Part shown: positions 1 through 7,691 of the stretch, one piece after another
Numbering within the stretch: the stretch's first letter is position 1
Layout of the letters: each line of letters begins with the position of its first letter
NCBI RefSeq assembly: GCF_005048225.1
Contig: NZ_SUNI01000001.1
Location: 372,001-436,000 of the forward strand
Direction of reading: 5' to 3'
DNA from: Paracoccus gahaiensis
GTDB lineage: Bacteria; Pseudomonadota; Alphaproteobacteria; Rhodobacterales; Rhodobacteraceae
Length of the DNA: 64,000 bases
Translations under genes and position numbers: made by a program
Notes under the pieces: model-generated
What the model was told of the DNA's origin: nothing
Database searches by the model: none
What the model saw: the letters and a program-made list of their open reading frames with translations, nothing else

Positions 1-515
1 GCCGCGTCGCCCTCCAGCGCGGCGATGACCGGGTCGGGCATCTGCGCCTCCTCGCCCAGGTAGATGCGCAGGTTCAGATCCCGCTGCGCGACCTCCTCGC
101 CATCCGCCCAGATCCGGCCGACCGACAGGACCGGCCCCTCGGCCAGGGCCAGGGCCAGCGACAGGCGATAGCTGATCTGCGTGACCTGCGTGCGCGGCGC
201 GCCCTTGCCGCCGCCCGCATCCTCGGTGCGGGTGATCTCCTCCAGGGGCGAGGCCCAGATCACGTGGCCCGGCACCCGCATCTGGCCCCAGATGCGCGGC
301 ACCGCCATGCCCTCGCCGGCGGTCTGGATGCGCAGCCGGTCGATGCGCCCGGTCTCGACCGCCCGCGCCCCGCCGCCCAGCAGGCGCTGGTCGATGGCCC
401 GACCGACCAGCGCGCCTGCCGCGCGTCCCAGCACGGCGCCCGACAGGCCCAGCACGGCACCGCCGAAGCCCGCCCCAAGCGAGGCCCCCACGGCAGACAG
501 GACAATCGTGGCCAT
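1..515 (-). CDS. g15: GTA host-specificity / megatron protein g15, N-terminal part (runs off the window)
   Basis: The frame is open from an ATG at 515 to the left edge, so only about 171 residues are visible. It begins MATIVLSAVGASLGAGFGG, a glycine/alanine-rich hydrophobic start followed by a beta-rich region, as in the Rhodobacter capsulatus GTA g15 (megatron). In that particle the protein forms the baseplate and tail tip that contact the recipient cell. A near-perfect Shine-Dalgarno AAAGGAGG sits just upstream. It follows g14 after a 24-bp gap and is the last structural gene of the cluster. The family is usually over 1200 residues, so most of it lies outside. Confidence 0.88.
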   Translation of the reverse strand, partial: MATIVLSAVGASLGAGFGGAVLGLSGAVLGRAAGALVGRAIDQRLLGGGARAVETGRIDRLRIQTAGEGMAVPRIWGQMRVPGHVIWASPLEEITRTEDAGGGKGAPRTQVTQISYRLSLALALAEGPVLSVGRIWADGEEVAQRDLNLRIYLGEEAQMPDPVIAALEGDA

Positions 516-539
516 CAGGGCCTCCTTTGTTCGAAATGC

Positions 540-968
540 TCAGGGAAACCGGAACCGCGCCACGATCCGGGATCGCCAGGGCGGGGTCAGCGGACTTTCG
601 ATGACCCCATGAGAGGTATAGGCATGCAGAAATCGCGCCTCGTCGCCGACCTGGGACAGGATACCCAGATGCTTTGCGATCGCACCGGGCCGCATGCGGA
701 ACAGCAGCACCTGACCCGGCCCCCAGGCCGCATCCTGGGCCACGGGCCGCAGATGCCGCATCGCCGCGCCCAGCAGCACCTCGGCGCCGCCGCATTCGGC
801 CCAATCGGCGGTATAGGCGGGGGGCGCCTCGGGCTCGGCCCCGTGGATCTCGCGCCAGACGCCGCGGATCAGGCCCAGGCAATCCGCGCCGCTGCCCCGG
901 GCGCTGGCCTGATGCACATAGGGCGTGCCCAGCCAGCCGCGGGCCACCGCGACGACCCGCTCATCCAT
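540..968 (-). CDS. g14: GTA cell-wall peptidase g14 (NlpC/P60 family)
   Basis: A 142-residue protein with the NlpC/P60 cysteine-peptidase pattern: catalytic Cys30 in GADCLGL and His100 in AKHLGIL. In GTA particles this protein sits in the tail and is thought to cut recipient peptidoglycan so DNA can pass into the periplasm. The start ATG at 968 overlaps the stop of g13, consistent with coupled translation. Length and position match the R. capsulatus g14 gene. Confidence 0.92.
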   Translation of the reverse strand: MDERVVAVARGWLGTPYVHQASARGSGADCLGLIRGVWREIHGAEPEAPPAYTADWAECGGAEVLLGAAMRHLRPVAQDAAWGPGQVLLFRMRPGAIAKHLGILSQVGDEARFLHAYTSHGVIESPLTPPWRSRIVARFRFP

Positions 969-1791
969 GACGCGTCACCTGCGGCGCCAGCAGCCAATCC
1001 TCGGGAGGCAGATGCGGAAAGCCCCGGAAATTGGCGAAATTGCCGAATTTCAGCCGGCAGGTCCGGGCCGCCTTGTCGCAGCCCGCCGTCAGGCGCAGCT
1101 GATCGCCCGGCGCCGGCAGAAGGCCAAGCGCCGACCACAGCTCGATCACGCGCCGGCCACCGGGACGGGCGCTGTCGTTCTTGATCGCCGCATGCAGCCC
1201 CTCGGCGGCCCCGCTCTGAACCTCCAGCCGGCCATGCTCGAACCAGTTGGCATCGAAGGCGGGAAAGTCGGAAAAGCTGAAGATCCGCCCCTCCTCCAGC
1301 CCCTCGACTGATCGCTCCACCGACAGGCCCGGCGCGTCCAGATCGACCTGGCAGGCCCCGTCGCCCAAGCGCGCCGAACAGCGCGGGTGATAGACCCGGC
1401 CCTGCGGCGCGTTCAGCAGATCGGCCAAGCCCCGCAGTTCCGCCCGGAAGGCGCCGTTGCTGCGCGAGACCTCGCCCAGGGAGCCGCGAAAGACCAGCCG
1501 CCGCTGCGCGACATCGGTCCAGTCGACCTCCCACAGGCGCAGCTCGGCCCCGTCCCACCGACCCGCCATCAGGTCGCGTTCGGTGATGGCATCGTCGCTC
1601 AGCGCACCAATGGCCTCGGAATTGTCGACCGACAGGCCGGTGCCCTGCACCAGCGCCCGGGCCGTCAGGCCCCGGTCGGGGCGGAACGCGATGCCCCCGA
1701 AGGCCAGCGGTGCGTCGTGATCGGTCAGGCCCAGCACCAGCCCGTCGCCGCGTCGCAGGGACCAGGCGCGGGCTATCGTCGTCACGCTCAT
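961..1791 (-). CDS. g13: GTA baseplate hub protein g13 (DUF2163 family)
   Basis: A 276-residue protein starting MSVTTIARAWSLRRGDG, with the phage_BR0599/DUF2163-type pattern: an N-terminal region ending in LGLTDHD, an SVDNSEA segment and a C-terminal cysteine-containing part (YHPRCSARLGDGACQ). In the R. capsulatus particle this protein forms the hub between the distal tail ring and the megatron. It overlaps g12 by 4 bp (ATGA) and g14 by 8 bp. The function rests on synteny plus family resemblance. Confidence 0.9.
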   Translation of the reverse strand: MSVTTIARAWSLRRGDGLVLGLTDHDAPLAFGGIAFRPDRGLTARALVQGTGLSVDNSEAIGALSDDAITERDLMAGRWDGAELRLWEVDWTDVAQRRLVFRGSLGEVSRSNGAFRAELRGLADLLNAPQGRVYHPRCSARLGDGACQVDLDAPGLSVERSVEGLEEGRIFSFSDFPAFDANWFEHGRLEVQSGAAEGLHAAIKNDSARPGGRRVIELWSALGLLPAPGDQLRLTAGCDKAARTCRLKFGNFANFRGFPHLPPEDWLLAPQVTRHG

Positions 1792-2420
1792 GCCCGCACC
1801 TCCACCACCGGGATGCTGGGCACCTGCCCCGCCTGGAACGAGCTGACCGACACCGCGATCCGGTCCGTGTCGAAGCGCACCGGCACGTCGAACTCGAAGC
1901 CCGCGGTGATCTCGGCCCCGACCTCGGGGGCCTCATGGAACAGGATCAGCCCGGCCCCGTAATCGACGGTATAGTTCAGCTCGACAAAGACCTCGTTGCC
2001 GCCGATCCCGGCATGGACGGTGCCTGCCACCGGCTTGACGATGGGCCGGTGATAGACCGTGGCCCCCGACCGGTACGCCTTGCTCAGCGCAAAGCTGCGC
2101 CGCTGCCCGTCGCCCACCGCGATGATCTGGTCGGTGAACTGGGGCGCGACCGAAGGCAGGCAGCTCTTGTGATCGGACCAGTCCTTCCAGCGAAAGGCGT
2201 GCAGCTGCCCGGCCCGCGCCTCGAAGAAGGCGATCACCGCCGACAGGTCGTCCAGCGAGCGCAACCCCATCCCCGCATCGAAGCGGCGCAGGGCATGGCT
2301 CCAAGGCGAGTTGCGCTCCTCGAAGCCGCTGGCCAGGGTGACGATCTCGGTCCGCCGCTCGGGGCCGCCGATGGCGCCAAAGGACAGGCTGGCGGGAAAT
2401 CTGACATCGTGAAAGGCCAT
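1788..2420 (-). CDS. g12: GTA distal tail protein g12 (DUF2460 family)
   Basis: A 210-residue protein beginning MAFHDVRFPASLSFGAIGG. The segments FRWKDWSDH and GAEITAGFEFDVPVRFDTD are typical of the DUF2460/TIGR02217 phage protein family. In GTA it forms the ring ending the tail tube. I chose ATG 2420, which lies 13 bp after g11 stops; the frame is open further upstream, but that part has the arginine/proline composition of an out-of-frame read of g11. The next gene, g13, overlaps by 4 bp. Confidence 0.9.
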   Translation of the reverse strand: MAFHDVRFPASLSFGAIGGPERRTEIVTLASGFEERNSPWSHALRRFDAGMGLRSLDDLSAVIAFFEARAGQLHAFRWKDWSDHKSCLPSVAPQFTDQIIAVGDGQRRSFALSKAYRSGATVYHRPIVKPVAGTVHAGIGGNEVFVELNYTVDYGAGLILFHEAPEVGAEITAGFEFDVPVRFDTDRIAVSVSSFQAGQVPSIPVVEVRA

Positions 2421-2433
2421 CTCGTGCCCCCTT

Positions 2434-3078
2434 TCAGCTGTTGCGGTCGCCGCGCGCCAGAACGCGCGACATCTGGGCGGCGATCTGCCCCTGGCTGCGC
2501 CGGAAGCCCGCCACATCGGGAGTCTGGATGTTGAAGGTGACGTTGACCGACCCGCCCCCTCCGGCGGCGGCCACGCCCAGCCTGCCATCCGCGCCCCGGC
2601 GCAGGGGCAGGATCGCCTCGGGCCCGGCCTCGCCCATCAGGCCCTGCCCGCCTCGCATCGGAAAGGCGGTGGGCCCCGAGACGATGCCGCCGATCTGACG
2701 CCCCTGCGCAAAGGCGCCGCCCTTGGCAAAGGGCGTCAGGCTGCCCCCCACCAGCCCGCCCAGGCCGCTGGCAAGGGTGCCCGCCAGGGCCCCCTCGACC
2801 GGCTTCATCGCGATGCCATAGACCGTGTCGGCCAGCGACCGCCCGATCTTCGTCAGCGCCTCCGACAGGGTGCCGCCGTCCAGCACCAGCCCATCGATCG
2901 CCCGACCCAGCCCCCGTTCCAGGCCCGAACTCAGCGTGCCCACCTCGCGCGAGGTCAGCGTCATCGATTGCCGCAGCCGCCCCAGTTCGGCCTGGAACTC
3001 GCGCGTCTCGCGGGCGGTGCCGCCCAGATCGTCGTCCAGCCGGTCCAGCATGGATCCGGCCCCCTCACCCATCGCCAT
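2434..3078 (-). CDS. g11: GTA tape measure protein g11
   Basis: A 214-residue protein with an N-terminal helical part (LDRLDDDLGGTARETREFQ) and a glycine-rich hydrophobic centre (GALAGTLASGLGGLVGGS), then a KGGAFAQGRQIGGIVSGPTAF stretch. This is the composition of short tape measure proteins, which set tail length and occupy the tube lumen. R. capsulatus g11 is about the same size, far shorter than in long-tailed phages. The ATG at 3078 overlaps the end of g10.1 by 14 bp; an alternative ATG lies two codons in. Confidence 0.85.
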   Translation of the reverse strand: MAMGEGAGSMLDRLDDDLGGTARETREFQAELGRLRQSMTLTSREVGTLSSGLERGLGRAIDGLVLDGGTLSEALTKIGRSLADTVYGIAMKPVEGALAGTLASGLGGLVGGSLTPFAKGGAFAQGRQIGGIVSGPTAFPMRGGQGLMGEAGPEAILPLRRGADGRLGVAAAGGGGSVNVTFNIQTPDVAGFRRSQGQIAAQMSRVLARGDRNS

Positions 3079-3331
3079 CGTCCTGTCCCTTCGGTTCGCT
3101 CCTCCGCGCGCCCGAGGGTCCGGGCGCATCGGGATATCGGGCCGCCAGCCCCGCCAACCGGTCGCGCGTCATGCGGGGCAGGCTTGCCGGGCCCAGCCCC
3201 AGCATCAGCGCCAGTTCGGCGGGCGTCAGCGCCCAGAACTGGTCGGGATGCAGCCGCAGGTCGCGCAGCCCGGCACGCATCAGCCCGGCCCAATCCAGAC
3301 CCGCGCCCCCGGATCCGCCGCGCCCGCTCAT
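3065..3331 (-). CDS. GTA small protein g10.1 (phage tail assembly chaperone type)
   Basis: An 88-residue protein containing HPDQFWALTPAELALMLG, the signature of the short GTA tail-assembly chaperone family, which follows the gp10-type protein in many Rhodobacterales clusters. It starts inside the stop of g10 (ATGA) and overlaps g11. It may be made as a chaperone for the tape measure protein; that role comes from phage analogies, not from the sequence itself. Confidence 0.8.
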   Translation of the reverse strand: MSGRGGSGGAGLDWAGLMRAGLRDLRLHPDQFWALTPAELALMLGLGPASLPRMTRDRLAGLAARYPDAPGPSGARRSEPKGQDDGDG

Positions 3332-3642
3332 TCCGGCGCCCGGAAGGCCAGCGCCAGCAGCCGGGCCGCGATCCGGGCGGCCTCCAGCGGCCCGCCCTCG
3401 ATCTGCACCGCCCGCAGATCCTGCGCGCTGCCGGTCCAGCCCGCGCCGCGCAAGCCCGCCACCACGACCGCCAGGATCTCGGCGCTGGAAAACCGCCCCT
3501 CGTCCAGCCGGGCCACCAGCCCGGCCAGCCCGTCTATCTGCAGCTGGCCCTCCAGCTCGGCCAGCGCGCCCAGGGTCAGCCGGGCGACATGGGGCTGGCC
3601 GTCCAGTACCACGGCGACCTCGCCGCGCAGCGCATTGGCCAT
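3328..3642 (-). CDS. g10: GTA protein g10 (gene transfer agent family, tail chaperone-like)
   Basis: A 104-residue protein starting MANALRGEVAVVLDGQPHVARLTLGALAELE, the pattern of the GTA-gp10 family that binds or precedes tail components. The ATG at 3642 shares bases with the g9 stop (TGATG), giving translational coupling; a GTG one codon upstream is possible. Its position between the tail tube gene and the tape measure gene matches tail-assembly chaperones of siphophages. Confidence 0.87.
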   Translation of the reverse strand: MANALRGEVAVVLDGQPHVARLTLGALAELEGQLQIDGLAGLVARLDEGRFSSAEILAVVVAGLRGAGWTGSAQDLRAVQIEGGPLEAARIAARLLALAFRAPE

Positions 3643-4055
3643 CACAGCGCCACGAAGCTCAGCGCCCCGGCCGAGGCCAGCGCCATCTCGTAGGTGGCCT
3701 CGCCGTCATGGCTGCCGGCATAGTCCAGCCCGGTGATCTGGAATGGCCCCTCGACGCGCCCGAAATCGGGGATGATCACCTGAAAGCGCGGAACCTCGCC
3801 GTCAAAGAAGGCCTGCCGCGCGCGCCCGTCGCTGTCCGCGTCGCGAAACACGCCCGAGCCCGCGATCTGCGCGCTGCGGATGCCCGCCCCGCCCAGCAGC
3901 TCGCGCCAGCCGCCCTCGCTTTCCAGACTGGTCACATCGACCGTCTCGGCGTTGAAGGACAGGCGCGTCGCGCGCAGTCCCGCCAGGGTCTCGAACGTGC
4001 CGTCGCCGGACATGTCCATCTTGATCAGCAGATCGCGTCCGCTCTGTACCGCCAT
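3642..4055 (-). CDS. g9: GTA major tail tube protein g9
   Basis: A 137-residue protein of the TP901-1-like major tail family: MAVQSGRDLLIKMDMSGDG at the start, then LRATRLSFNAETVDVTSLES and a C-terminal DYAGSHDGEATYEMALASAG, a beta-rich pattern. It forms the stacked hexamer rings of the tail tube. The start lies 12 bp after g8 ends. Length is normal for the family. Confidence 0.92.
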   Translation of the reverse strand: MAVQSGRDLLIKMDMSGDGTFETLAGLRATRLSFNAETVDVTSLESEGGWRELLGGAGIRSAQIAGSGVFRDADSDGRARQAFFDGEVPRFQVIIPDFGRVEGPFQITGLDYAGSHDGEATYEMALASAGALSFVAL

Positions 4056-4067
4056 TGTCCTGTCCTC

Positions 4068-4487
4068 TCACGTCAGATCGATGCGCGCGCGAAAGGTCAG
4101 GTCGACCTGCCGCGCCGCACCGCTTTTCACCCGGCGTGCCGAGGCACGCAGGAACCACATCCCGGCCAGCCGGCCCCGCGACAGGACCAGCCCGCCCGCC
4201 TCCAGCGCGTCGGCCACGGCCACCGCCGCCGCCTTGACCGCGCCGAAGCCCGCGCCGCTGTCGCTGCCCGCCATGACCGAGATCACGAAATCATGCCGCG
4301 ACCCGCGGGCCGTGGCGTCGCTGGCATCGCGCGCCTCCTCGGGGCCCAGGGACACGAAGACCCCGCTCGGCGCCTCGACCGGCATCGCGTCATAGATCGC
4401 GTCGCCGACCAGATCCGCCAGCGCGGCATCGGCGCGCAGATGCTGATAGACGGCCGCCTGCAAGGCGACCCCCGCCCCATAGCTCAT
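4068..4487 (-). CDS. g8: GTA tail terminator protein g8 (DUF3168 family)
   Basis: A 139-residue protein beginning MSYGAGVALQAAVYQHLRAD, followed by GDAIYDAMPVEAPSGVFVSLGPEE, the signature of DUF3168. In siphophage-like particles this family caps the tail tube and joins it to the head. ATG 4487 overlaps the g7 stop as ATGA; the longer open frame upstream is out of frame with g7 and was not used. Confidence 0.9.
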   Translation of the reverse strand: MSYGAGVALQAAVYQHLRADAALADLVGDAIYDAMPVEAPSGVFVSLGPEEARDASDATARGSRHDFVISVMAGSDSGAGFGAVKAAAVAVADALEAGGLVLSRGRLAGMWFLRASARRVKSGAARQVDLTFRARIDLT

Positions 4488-4822
4488 GTCAGGTCCTCCT
4501 CGCGCGAAAAGCAGTCCAGGAACCGCCCCGATCCGTCCTGTTCCGCGACCGCCTCGATCAGGAACAGCCGGGGGCCAAGGCGGAACCGCTGGCCCGGGCG
4601 CGGCCGGCGCGGATCGCCCACCGGGGCGGCCCGCAGGGTGATGCGCCATTGCACGACGCTGATCAGGCCCGCCCCGGTGCCCCGCTCGCGCCCCGAACGG
4701 GCGTCCATCCGCGCCCAGAGCCAGCCCAGATGCCGCCAGACGGTGGCGTGCCCGCCCAGCCCGTCGGCGATGCGCTCCGAGGTCTCCAGCCCCAGCCGCG
4801 TGGTCAGATCCGGCAGGGCCAT
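4484..4822 (-). CDS. g7: GTA head closure / stopper protein g7
   Basis: A 112-residue protein starting MALPDLTTRLGLETSERIADG, with the beta-rich PRPGQRFRLGPRLFLIEAVAEQD stretch of phage head-closure proteins (SPP1 gp16 type). ATG 4822 shares its base with the g6 stop (TGATG). A much longer open frame continues upstream to 5467 but only because it runs out of frame through g6. The role follows the R. capsulatus order: adaptor, stopper, terminator. Confidence 0.85.
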   Translation of the reverse strand: MALPDLTTRLGLETSERIADGLGGHATVWRHLGWLWARMDARSGRERGTGAGLISVVQWRITLRAAPVGDPRRPRPGQRFRLGPRLFLIEAVAEQDGSGRFLDCFSREEDLT

Positions 4823-5436
4823 CAGCGCCACTCCCGGGTGCCGCGCCCGGCCAGGGTGCGCACCGCGCGCCAGCGCTCGATCAGCGAGCTGACCCCGAAA
4901 GGCAGCGCGTGATGGCGCTCGTCCCGGCTGCGGTCGTCGTAATAGCGCGCCGCCAGCAGGATGACCGCCTGCGCCAGATCGGGCGGCACCTCGCCCCAGT
5001 CGTCGCCAAAGCCTGCCAGGAAGGTCACCGTCACCGATCCCCGGCGCGGCACATGGGGCAGGACCACGCCCGTGGGCAGGATGACCGGGCGCTGCAGATC
5101 GGGCACCAGCCGCCAGCCCTCGGGGGGCAGCACGGTCACGGTGCCCGCGCCGTCGTCGATCTCGATCCGCTCGACCGCATGGACCGGCGCCAGCGGCAGG
5201 GCCTGTCCCAGCCGGTCGCGCCAGTCGTCCAGCTGCATGCGAAAGCGCCGCTTCAGCAGCACCTTGCCCGTGCGCCCCTCGATCGCGGCGATCGCCGCGC
5301 GCAGAAAGCCCGCCAGCGCGGCGGTCTCGGCAGCGTCCTCCGGCCCCTCGAAGCCCTGGGCCAGCCGCAAATGCCCGCGCAGGGCGGCCACCGGCAGCGC
5401 CTCCGCCGCAGGCGCCGTTTCCTCTATCAGCATCAT
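4822..5436 (-). CDS. g6: GTA head-tail adaptor g6 (phage gp6 / phiE125 gp8-like)
   Basis: About 204 residues: MMLIEETAPAAEALPVAALRGHLRL at the start and PPDLAQAVILLAARYYDDR near the end, the hallmark of head-tail connector proteins that bind the portal. I prefer ATG 5436 because GGGAGG lies 8 bp before it; an upstream ATG at 5457 would add seven residues with no good ribosome site. It follows an unusually long gap after the capsid gene that holds a strong hairpin. Confidence 0.88.
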   Translation of the reverse strand: MMLIEETAPAAEALPVAALRGHLRLAQGFEGPEDAAETAALAGFLRAAIAAIEGRTGKVLLKRRFRMQLDDWRDRLGQALPLAPVHAVERIEIDDGAGTVTVLPPEGWRLVPDLQRPVILPTGVVLPHVPRRGSVTVTFLAGFGDDWGEVPPDLAQAVILLAARYYDDRSRDERHHALPFGVSSLIERWRAVRTLAGRGTREWR

Positions 5437-5476
5437 CTCGCGAACCTCCCGTGCCATCCGTCCGCATGTCTACCGG

Positions 5477-5505
5477 GGCCGGCCCCCGCGCCCCGGGGGC
5501 CGGCC
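5477..5505 (-). promoter_or_regulatory. 11-bp GC hairpin between capsid gene g5 and g6
   Basis: GGCCGGCCCCC at 5477-5487 pairs perfectly with GGGGGCCGGCC at 5495-5505, with a 7-base loop. It lies about 130 bp downstream of the g5 stop and just before g6. No T-run follows on the minus strand, so it looks more like an mRNA stability or partial-termination element than a full terminator. Confidence 0.6.
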
Positions 5506-5635
5506 TGCCTTCCCGCGCCTTGAGAAAGGAAGGGAACGCGCTCCCACGCCGGCCATCAGCGCGCGCGGACAGTTGCTAGACCGGAACGACCGGCAGCTGA
5601 CGCGTCCCCTTCCCCTCACCCGATCCCCGAAGGGA

Positions 5636-6799
5636 TCAGGAGAACTTCAGCAGCTTGACCGCCCGGAAATCCGTGACGCCGCCGCCGACCCGCTTGGTGG
5701 CGTAGAACAGGACATGCGGCTTGGCGCTGAAGGGATCGCGCAGCACCCGCAGGTCGGGACGTTCGACGATGGTATAGGCGGCGCGGAAATCCCCGAAGGC
5801 GATCGCCAGTGCGTTGTTCGAGACATCGGGCATGTCCTCGCTGATCAGCACGCCATAGCCCAACAGCTGCGGCACCTGCCCCGCGCTCAGCGCATCGGTC
5901 CACAGGAAGCGGCCATCGGCGTCCTTCATCTTGCGCACCCGCGCCGCCGTCTTCGAGTTCATCACGAAGCTGGCATTGGTCCGGTATTCCGCCCCCAGCG
6001 CATAGACCAGGTCGATCAGGCAATCGGCCGGCGCGGCGGCCGGGAACTCGCCCAGGCCCCCGGCAAGGACGAAGCCGATCTGGCTGGCCGTGGCGGCCGT
6101 GTTCAGCGCGGTCGGATAGGACAGGATGCCGCGCGGCTTGGCCACGCCGTCGCCCTTGATGAAGGCCTCGGCCTCGGAGCGCGCGAACTTGTCGGCGATC
6201 CGCTCGGCCAGCCAGCTCTCCACGTCGAAGGCGGCGTCGTCCAGCAGGCGCTGGCTGGCCTTGGGCATGGCCGACAGCTCGTGGACGGGGATGCTGATGC
6301 GCTCGATGCCCGCGTTGGCGCTTTCGGTCGCGGCGGCCTCGGTGGCCCAGCCGGCGCCCATCTCGCCCTTCTCGACCAGCACCTCATAGACGGCGCTCTC
6401 GATGGTCACCACATTGGCCAGGCGGCGCAGCGAGGCGCCGGAATGCAGCACGTTCTGCACCGCCTCCGCCACCCGGGGCGCCGCCAGGAAGCCGCCGTCG
6501 CTGGCGACAGTCATGGCCTTCTCCTCCAGGACCAGCCCGCGAAGGCCGTCATCGTCGCCGCTGCGCAGATAGGCGTCGAAGGCCTTCTGATGCGGGACGC
6601 CCACCTCGGCGGTGGCGGACAGAGGGGCGCGGCCCCGAAGGGCGGTCTTGCGGTCGATCATGGTCATGCGCTCTTCCTGTGCATTGAGCTTGGTCTGGAT
6701 ATCGTCTCGAAAGCCCTTGAGTTCGCTCACGAACCCCATCATGGCCCCCTTCAGGTCGGCAGGCATGTCGCCGCCGGCCGCGGCCTTCACCTCGGTCAT
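5636..6799 (-). CDS. g5: GTA major capsid protein g5 (HK97 fold)
   Basis: A 387-residue HK97-type capsid protein. The N-terminal roughly 100 residues are charged and helical (the delta domain, removed by the g4 protease in this family), followed by SDGGFLAAPRVAEAVQNVL, the usual start of the mature capsid. The C-terminal part includes LGYGVLISEDMPD and KRVGGGVTDFRAVKLLKFS. ATG 6799 has GAGGAG upstream; the frame is open 23 codons further but that part lies in the structured g4-g5 gap. It is the most abundant protein of the particle. Confidence 0.94.
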   Translation of the reverse strand: MTEVKAAAGGDMPADLKGAMMGFVSELKGFRDDIQTKLNAQEERMTMIDRKTALRGRAPLSATAEVGVPHQKAFDAYLRSGDDDGLRGLVLEEKAMTVASDGGFLAAPRVAEAVQNVLHSGASLRRLANVVTIESAVYEVLVEKGEMGAGWATEAAATESANAGIERISIPVHELSAMPKASQRLLDDAAFDVESWLAERIADKFARSEAEAFIKGDGVAKPRGILSYPTALNTAATASQIGFVLAGGLGEFPAAAPADCLIDLVYALGAEYRTNASFVMNSKTAARVRKMKDADGRFLWTDALSAGQVPQLLGYGVLISEDMPDVSNNALAIAFGDFRAAYTIVERPDLRVLRDPFSAKPHVLFYATKRVGGGVTDFRAVKLLKFS

Positions 6800-6842
6800 G
6801 GTCGTCTCCTCATCGCGATGAACGGGGCCGCGCCCCTGTTGC

Positions 6843-6878
6843 CGGACCGCCTCTGCCCCTTGGGGCACGGCGGGTCCG
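6843..6878 (-). promoter_or_regulatory. Hairpin in the g4-g5 gap, upstream of the capsid gene
   Basis: CGGACC (6843-6848) pairs with GGTCCG (6873-6878), GCC (6849-6851) with GGC (6869-6871) across a bulged G, and TGCCCC (6854-6859) with GGGGCA (6862-6867). The structure sits in the 124-bp gap between protease and capsid genes, about 45 bases before the capsid start codon. It may protect a processed capsid mRNA; this is inference. Confidence 0.5.
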
Positions 6879-6923
6879 AACCCGTGAAGGGGCCGCGCGG
6901 CAAAGCCCGCCCGGCCCGAAACC

Positions 6924-7454
6924 TCATGCGCCCCGCAGAGCCCGGGCGGCCTGCGCGAACAGGGCCGCCATCTCGCGCAGATCCTCGGTCTCCTTGCGCC
7001 CGACCTTGGCCTCGGGCAGCATCGGAAAGGTCACCAGCGACACCTCCCACAGTTCGACCTCGGCCAGCGCCCGGCGGCCCTTGGCATCCCGCTCGGCCCG
7101 GATCGTGCGATAGCCGATGGACAGCCCGTCGATGGCCCCCGCCTCGATCAGCGCCGCAGCCTCGCGGGCCTGCGCCACCTCGGGCAGAAGGCGCCCCTTG
7201 ACCCACAGGCCGGTCGCGTCCTCGCGGACCTCGTCCCAGACTCCGATGGGCCGGGTGGGATCGTGCTGCCACAGCATCCGCACCTTGCAGCCCTTGGCCG
7301 CCAACCGCGCCAGCGACGCGGCGAAGGCCCCGGGCAGGACCGCATCGCCCCCCTGGTCGGTCAGCCCGAAGCGGCTGGCATAGCCCTCGATCACCCGGTC
7401 GCCGGTCAGCACCGGCGCCCCGCCCGCGAATTTCACCTCAAGTCCTGCGATCAT
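6924..7454 (-). CDS. g4: GTA prohead protease g4 (HK97 family)
   Basis: A 176-residue HK97 prohead protease: EGYASRFGLTDQGGD near the start, catalytic His64 in LWQHDPTRPIG and Ser112 in IDGLSIGYR, then VELWEVSLVTFPM. It matures the capsid by removing the capsid N-terminal domain. The start lies 3 bp after the stop of g3.5. Length is slightly below that of phage relatives but complete for GTA. Confidence 0.93.
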   Translation of the reverse strand: MIAGLEVKFAGGAPVLTGDRVIEGYASRFGLTDQGGDAVLPGAFAASLARLAAKGCKVRMLWQHDPTRPIGVWDEVREDATGLWVKGRLLPEVAQAREAAALIEAGAIDGLSIGYRTIRAERDAKGRRALAEVELWEVSLVTFPMLPEAKVGRKETEDLREMAALFAQAARALRGA

Positions 7455-7457
7455 CCC

Positions 7458-7688
7458 TCAGCCCCCCTTCGGCGCATAGTCCAGAATTCCCTGCACGGCC
7501 TGCGTCAGGATCACCGCCACGACCCCGTAGACGGTCATCCACAAGCGCCGCTCCAGCCCCTCGATCATCGCCTCGATCCGCTCCAGCCGACGCTCGACCT
7601 GACCGAATTGCAGCGCGGTGATGCGCTCCTGCGCCTCCAGGCGCGGATCGTGCCACGGCCCGTCCTTGACGAAACGCGACCCCTCCAT
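7458..7688 (-). CDS. GTA small membrane-anchored protein g3.5
   Basis: A 76-residue protein between portal and protease genes, 3 bp from each. It has an amphipathic coiled-coil-like stretch (EAQERITALQFGQVERRLERIEAMIEGLERR) and one C-terminal membrane segment (LWMTVYGVVAVILTQAVQGIL). A gene of this size is found at the same place in R. capsulatus (orfg3.5). Its function is unknown; synteny is the main support. Confidence 0.8.
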   Translation of the reverse strand: MEGSRFVKDGPWHDPRLEAQERITALQFGQVERRLERIEAMIEGLERRLWMTVYGVVAVILTQAVQGILDYAPKGG

Positions 7689-7691
7689 GCC

